A stretch of DNA of 41,986 nucleotides from Bacteroidetes bacterium 4572_114 (GTDB taxonomy: Bacteria > Bacteroidota > Bacteroidia > Bacteroidales > 4484-276), in assembly GCA_002254335.1 (NCBI GenBank), contig NIVA01000003.1:1-41986 (forward strand), written 5' to 3'. Position numbers and translations under genes: made by a program. Shown piece after piece: positions 40,897-41,986 of this stretch. Below the pieces are notes generated by a model. That model was not told the origin of the DNA, searched no databases, and saw only the letters and a list, made by a program, of their open reading frames with translations. The stretch's first letter is position 1, and each line of letters begins with the position of its first letter.

Positions 40897-41844
40897 TTAC
40901 AGGCTCCAATAAATAAGGTCTTTTATTTTATTGCGATAAACCCCCTTGACATCAACTAAAATACCGTTTTCTGAGGTTATCTGTTTGAAGTAATTTTCAT
41001 CCAGGTTTTTGTATTCCTGATGGTTGACGGCAACAATTACCGCTTCATATTTTTCAGACAAATCATCTGTAAGGCCAAAACCATACTCTTTTTCAACTTC
41101 ACCTGAATTTGCGTAGGGATCGACAACATCAACCTGCACACCATACGACTTCAACTCATTGACAATATCGGGGACGCGGGAGTTCCTGATATCGCTAACA
41201 TCCTCCTTCTTTGCTGCCTCGGCCACTTTAATGGATGGGGCTTTGTGCACCCCGGCATCAACAACCAGTTCGTAAGTTTTAGCAACTATATCAAGGGATT
41301 CGTCGTCACAGGCAGATACCACTTTTGTTATTGTGGCCAGGGTATGTACTTCATCTCCTGGATTGATCCTTTCGGGCGAATACCCAACCTTGAAATCCTC
41401 AATGTACTTTAACCCCGAAATTTCTTCAAGCAGCGGGATGCAATCCTCCTCGGTGGCCCCGGGGTAAACTGTTGATTCGTAAACCACATAATCGCCCTTT
41501 TTCAGGATTTTTGCAACAGTTTTGGTTGCAGCAATCAAGGGGGACAGATCGGGCATATTGCTATCGTCGATGGGTGTTGGGACGGCAACGATATGAAATG
41601 TGGCATCTTTTAAATCCACAGGGTTTGAAGTGAATAAGATATCACACCCATCAAAAGCTTCGGGCTTAAGTTCTTCACTGGGGTCGATGTGGTTTTTCAT
41701 CATTTCCACACGCTCCGGCTTGATGTCGAAACCAATCACCGGTACTTTTTTACCAAAGGCGAGAGCAATGGGCAATCCAACATAGCCAAGGCCGATCAAC
41801 GATACTTTGGTTTCCTTTTTTAAAAGTTTGTCGTATAAAGTCAT
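40897..41844 (-). CDS. UDP-N-acetylhexosamine 6-dehydrogenase family protein with internal deletion
   Basis: WbpA/TviB/WecC-like nucleotide-sugar dehydrogenase. 315 residues against about 420-435. The N-terminal NAD domain is normal (KVSLIGLGYVGLPIALAF, VAVPTPIDDSNMPDLSPL, VYESTVYPGATEEDCIPLLEE, VGYSPERINPGD) to PSIKVAEAAK. It then jumps in frame to KEDVSDIRNSRVPDIVNELKSYGV and a normal C-terminal UDP-binding domain. About 110 residues are missing: the central dimer helix and the catalytic-cysteine loop (usually GGHCIGVDPYYL). Without the cysteine it cannot be an active dehydrogenase. The joint is at about 41205-41215. Either a real deletion allele or an assembly collapse. Confidence 0.85.
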   Translation of the reverse strand: MTLYDKLLKKETKVSLIGLGYVGLPIALAFGKKVPVIGFDIKPERVEMMKNHIDPSEELKPEAFDGCDILFTSNPVDLKDATFHIVAVPTPIDDSNMPDLSPLIAATKTVAKILKKGDYVVYESTVYPGATEEDCIPLLEEISGLKYIEDFKVGYSPERINPGDEVHTLATITKVVSACDDESLDIVAKTYELVVDAGVHKAPSIKVAEAAKKEDVSDIRNSRVPDIVNELKSYGVQVDVVDPYANSGEVEKEYGFGLTDDLSEKYEAVIVAVNHQEYKNLDENYFKQITSENGILVDVKGVYRNKIKDLIYWSL

Positions 41845-41986
41845 TTTCTGTAATTAATTTTTTGGTTCAAATTATTTTTTCTCAACTATTATTAATATTA
41901 TATTTAAAATGTATAGGGGTATAAGATATGGGATGAATAAGGAATTTTGAATTGTAAATTTCATCTGGTTTTCCAAATCCAACTCT

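Noticed and set aside
1-41986. rRNA, tRNA, or intact transposase/integrase genes
   Set aside because: Looked for conserved rRNA words, tRNA cloverleaf ends and DDE or tyrosine recombinase motifs in the spacers and ORFs; none found by eye.

Overview
The window reads as a chromosomal segment from a Bacteroidota bacterium, probably of the Bacteroidales/Marinilabiliales kind. The evidence is a complete type IX secretion core (gldK-L-M-N with a PorP/SprF-like gene), a SprE/PorW-like lipoprotein, a secreted protein with a C-terminal type IX sorting domain, AT-rich spacers, and several start regions preceded by the Bacteroidota -7 promoter motif TAnnTTTG. No rRNA, tRNA, CRISPR array, intact transposase or phage gene was seen.

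Layout. 1-442: 5' end of an ornithine aminotransferase, cut by the window edge. 1001-7848: housekeeping genes on the minus strand (a long nucleotide-sugar dehydrogenase, pheT, recG), separated by repeat-rich spacers. 8142-14346: the type IX secretion operon, read porP, gldK, gldL, gldM, gldN. 14952-19132: a dxr-rseP-PAS/LuxR operon with a 1-base stop/start overlap between rseP and the PAS gene, then an M23 peptidase. 20419-23400: a 3 kb accessory island bracketed by related direct repeats. It holds a leucine-rich-repeat protein that has lost its sorting domain, a 5'-truncated DUF4328-like gene and a type IX-exported propeller protein. 23617-27558 (plus strand): sprE/porW-like gene, bactofilin, AtpZ and a membrane protein, which is the head of a Bacteroidota atp cluster but with no atpB following. 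27996-32789: ECF sigma factor, folE, a coiled-coil lipoprotein, a Bax-inhibitor-1 protein and fabD.

33075-41844 (minus strand): a surface-polysaccharide locus (CpsB/CapB-type phosphatase, rfbB, galE and a UDP-sugar dehydrogenase) into which three small accessory modules are inserted. These are an orphan HigA-type antitoxin, a two-gene unit (HTH protein plus a 66-residue partner in ATGA overlap) with an operator-like promoter, and a RecQ-like helicase / phosphoribosyltransferase / DprA-like cassette. That cassette is the best candidate for an under-described system. Its PRTase and DprA pair resembles the ShosTA toxin-antitoxin/anti-phage pair, with a RecQ helicase added. The last RecQ domain is encoded at the start of the PRTase ORF in another frame, so the ancestor was probably a RecQ-PRTase fusion.

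A second theme is deletion scarring. galE lacks about 60 internal residues and the UDP-sugar dehydrogenase lacks about 110, including its catalytic Cys region, both in frame. The RecQ/PRTase junction and the LRR/DUF4328 junction also look like deletion joints. Whether these are real genome changes or assembly collapses cannot be decided from the sequence. Several short dispersed repeats link spacers that lie far apart.
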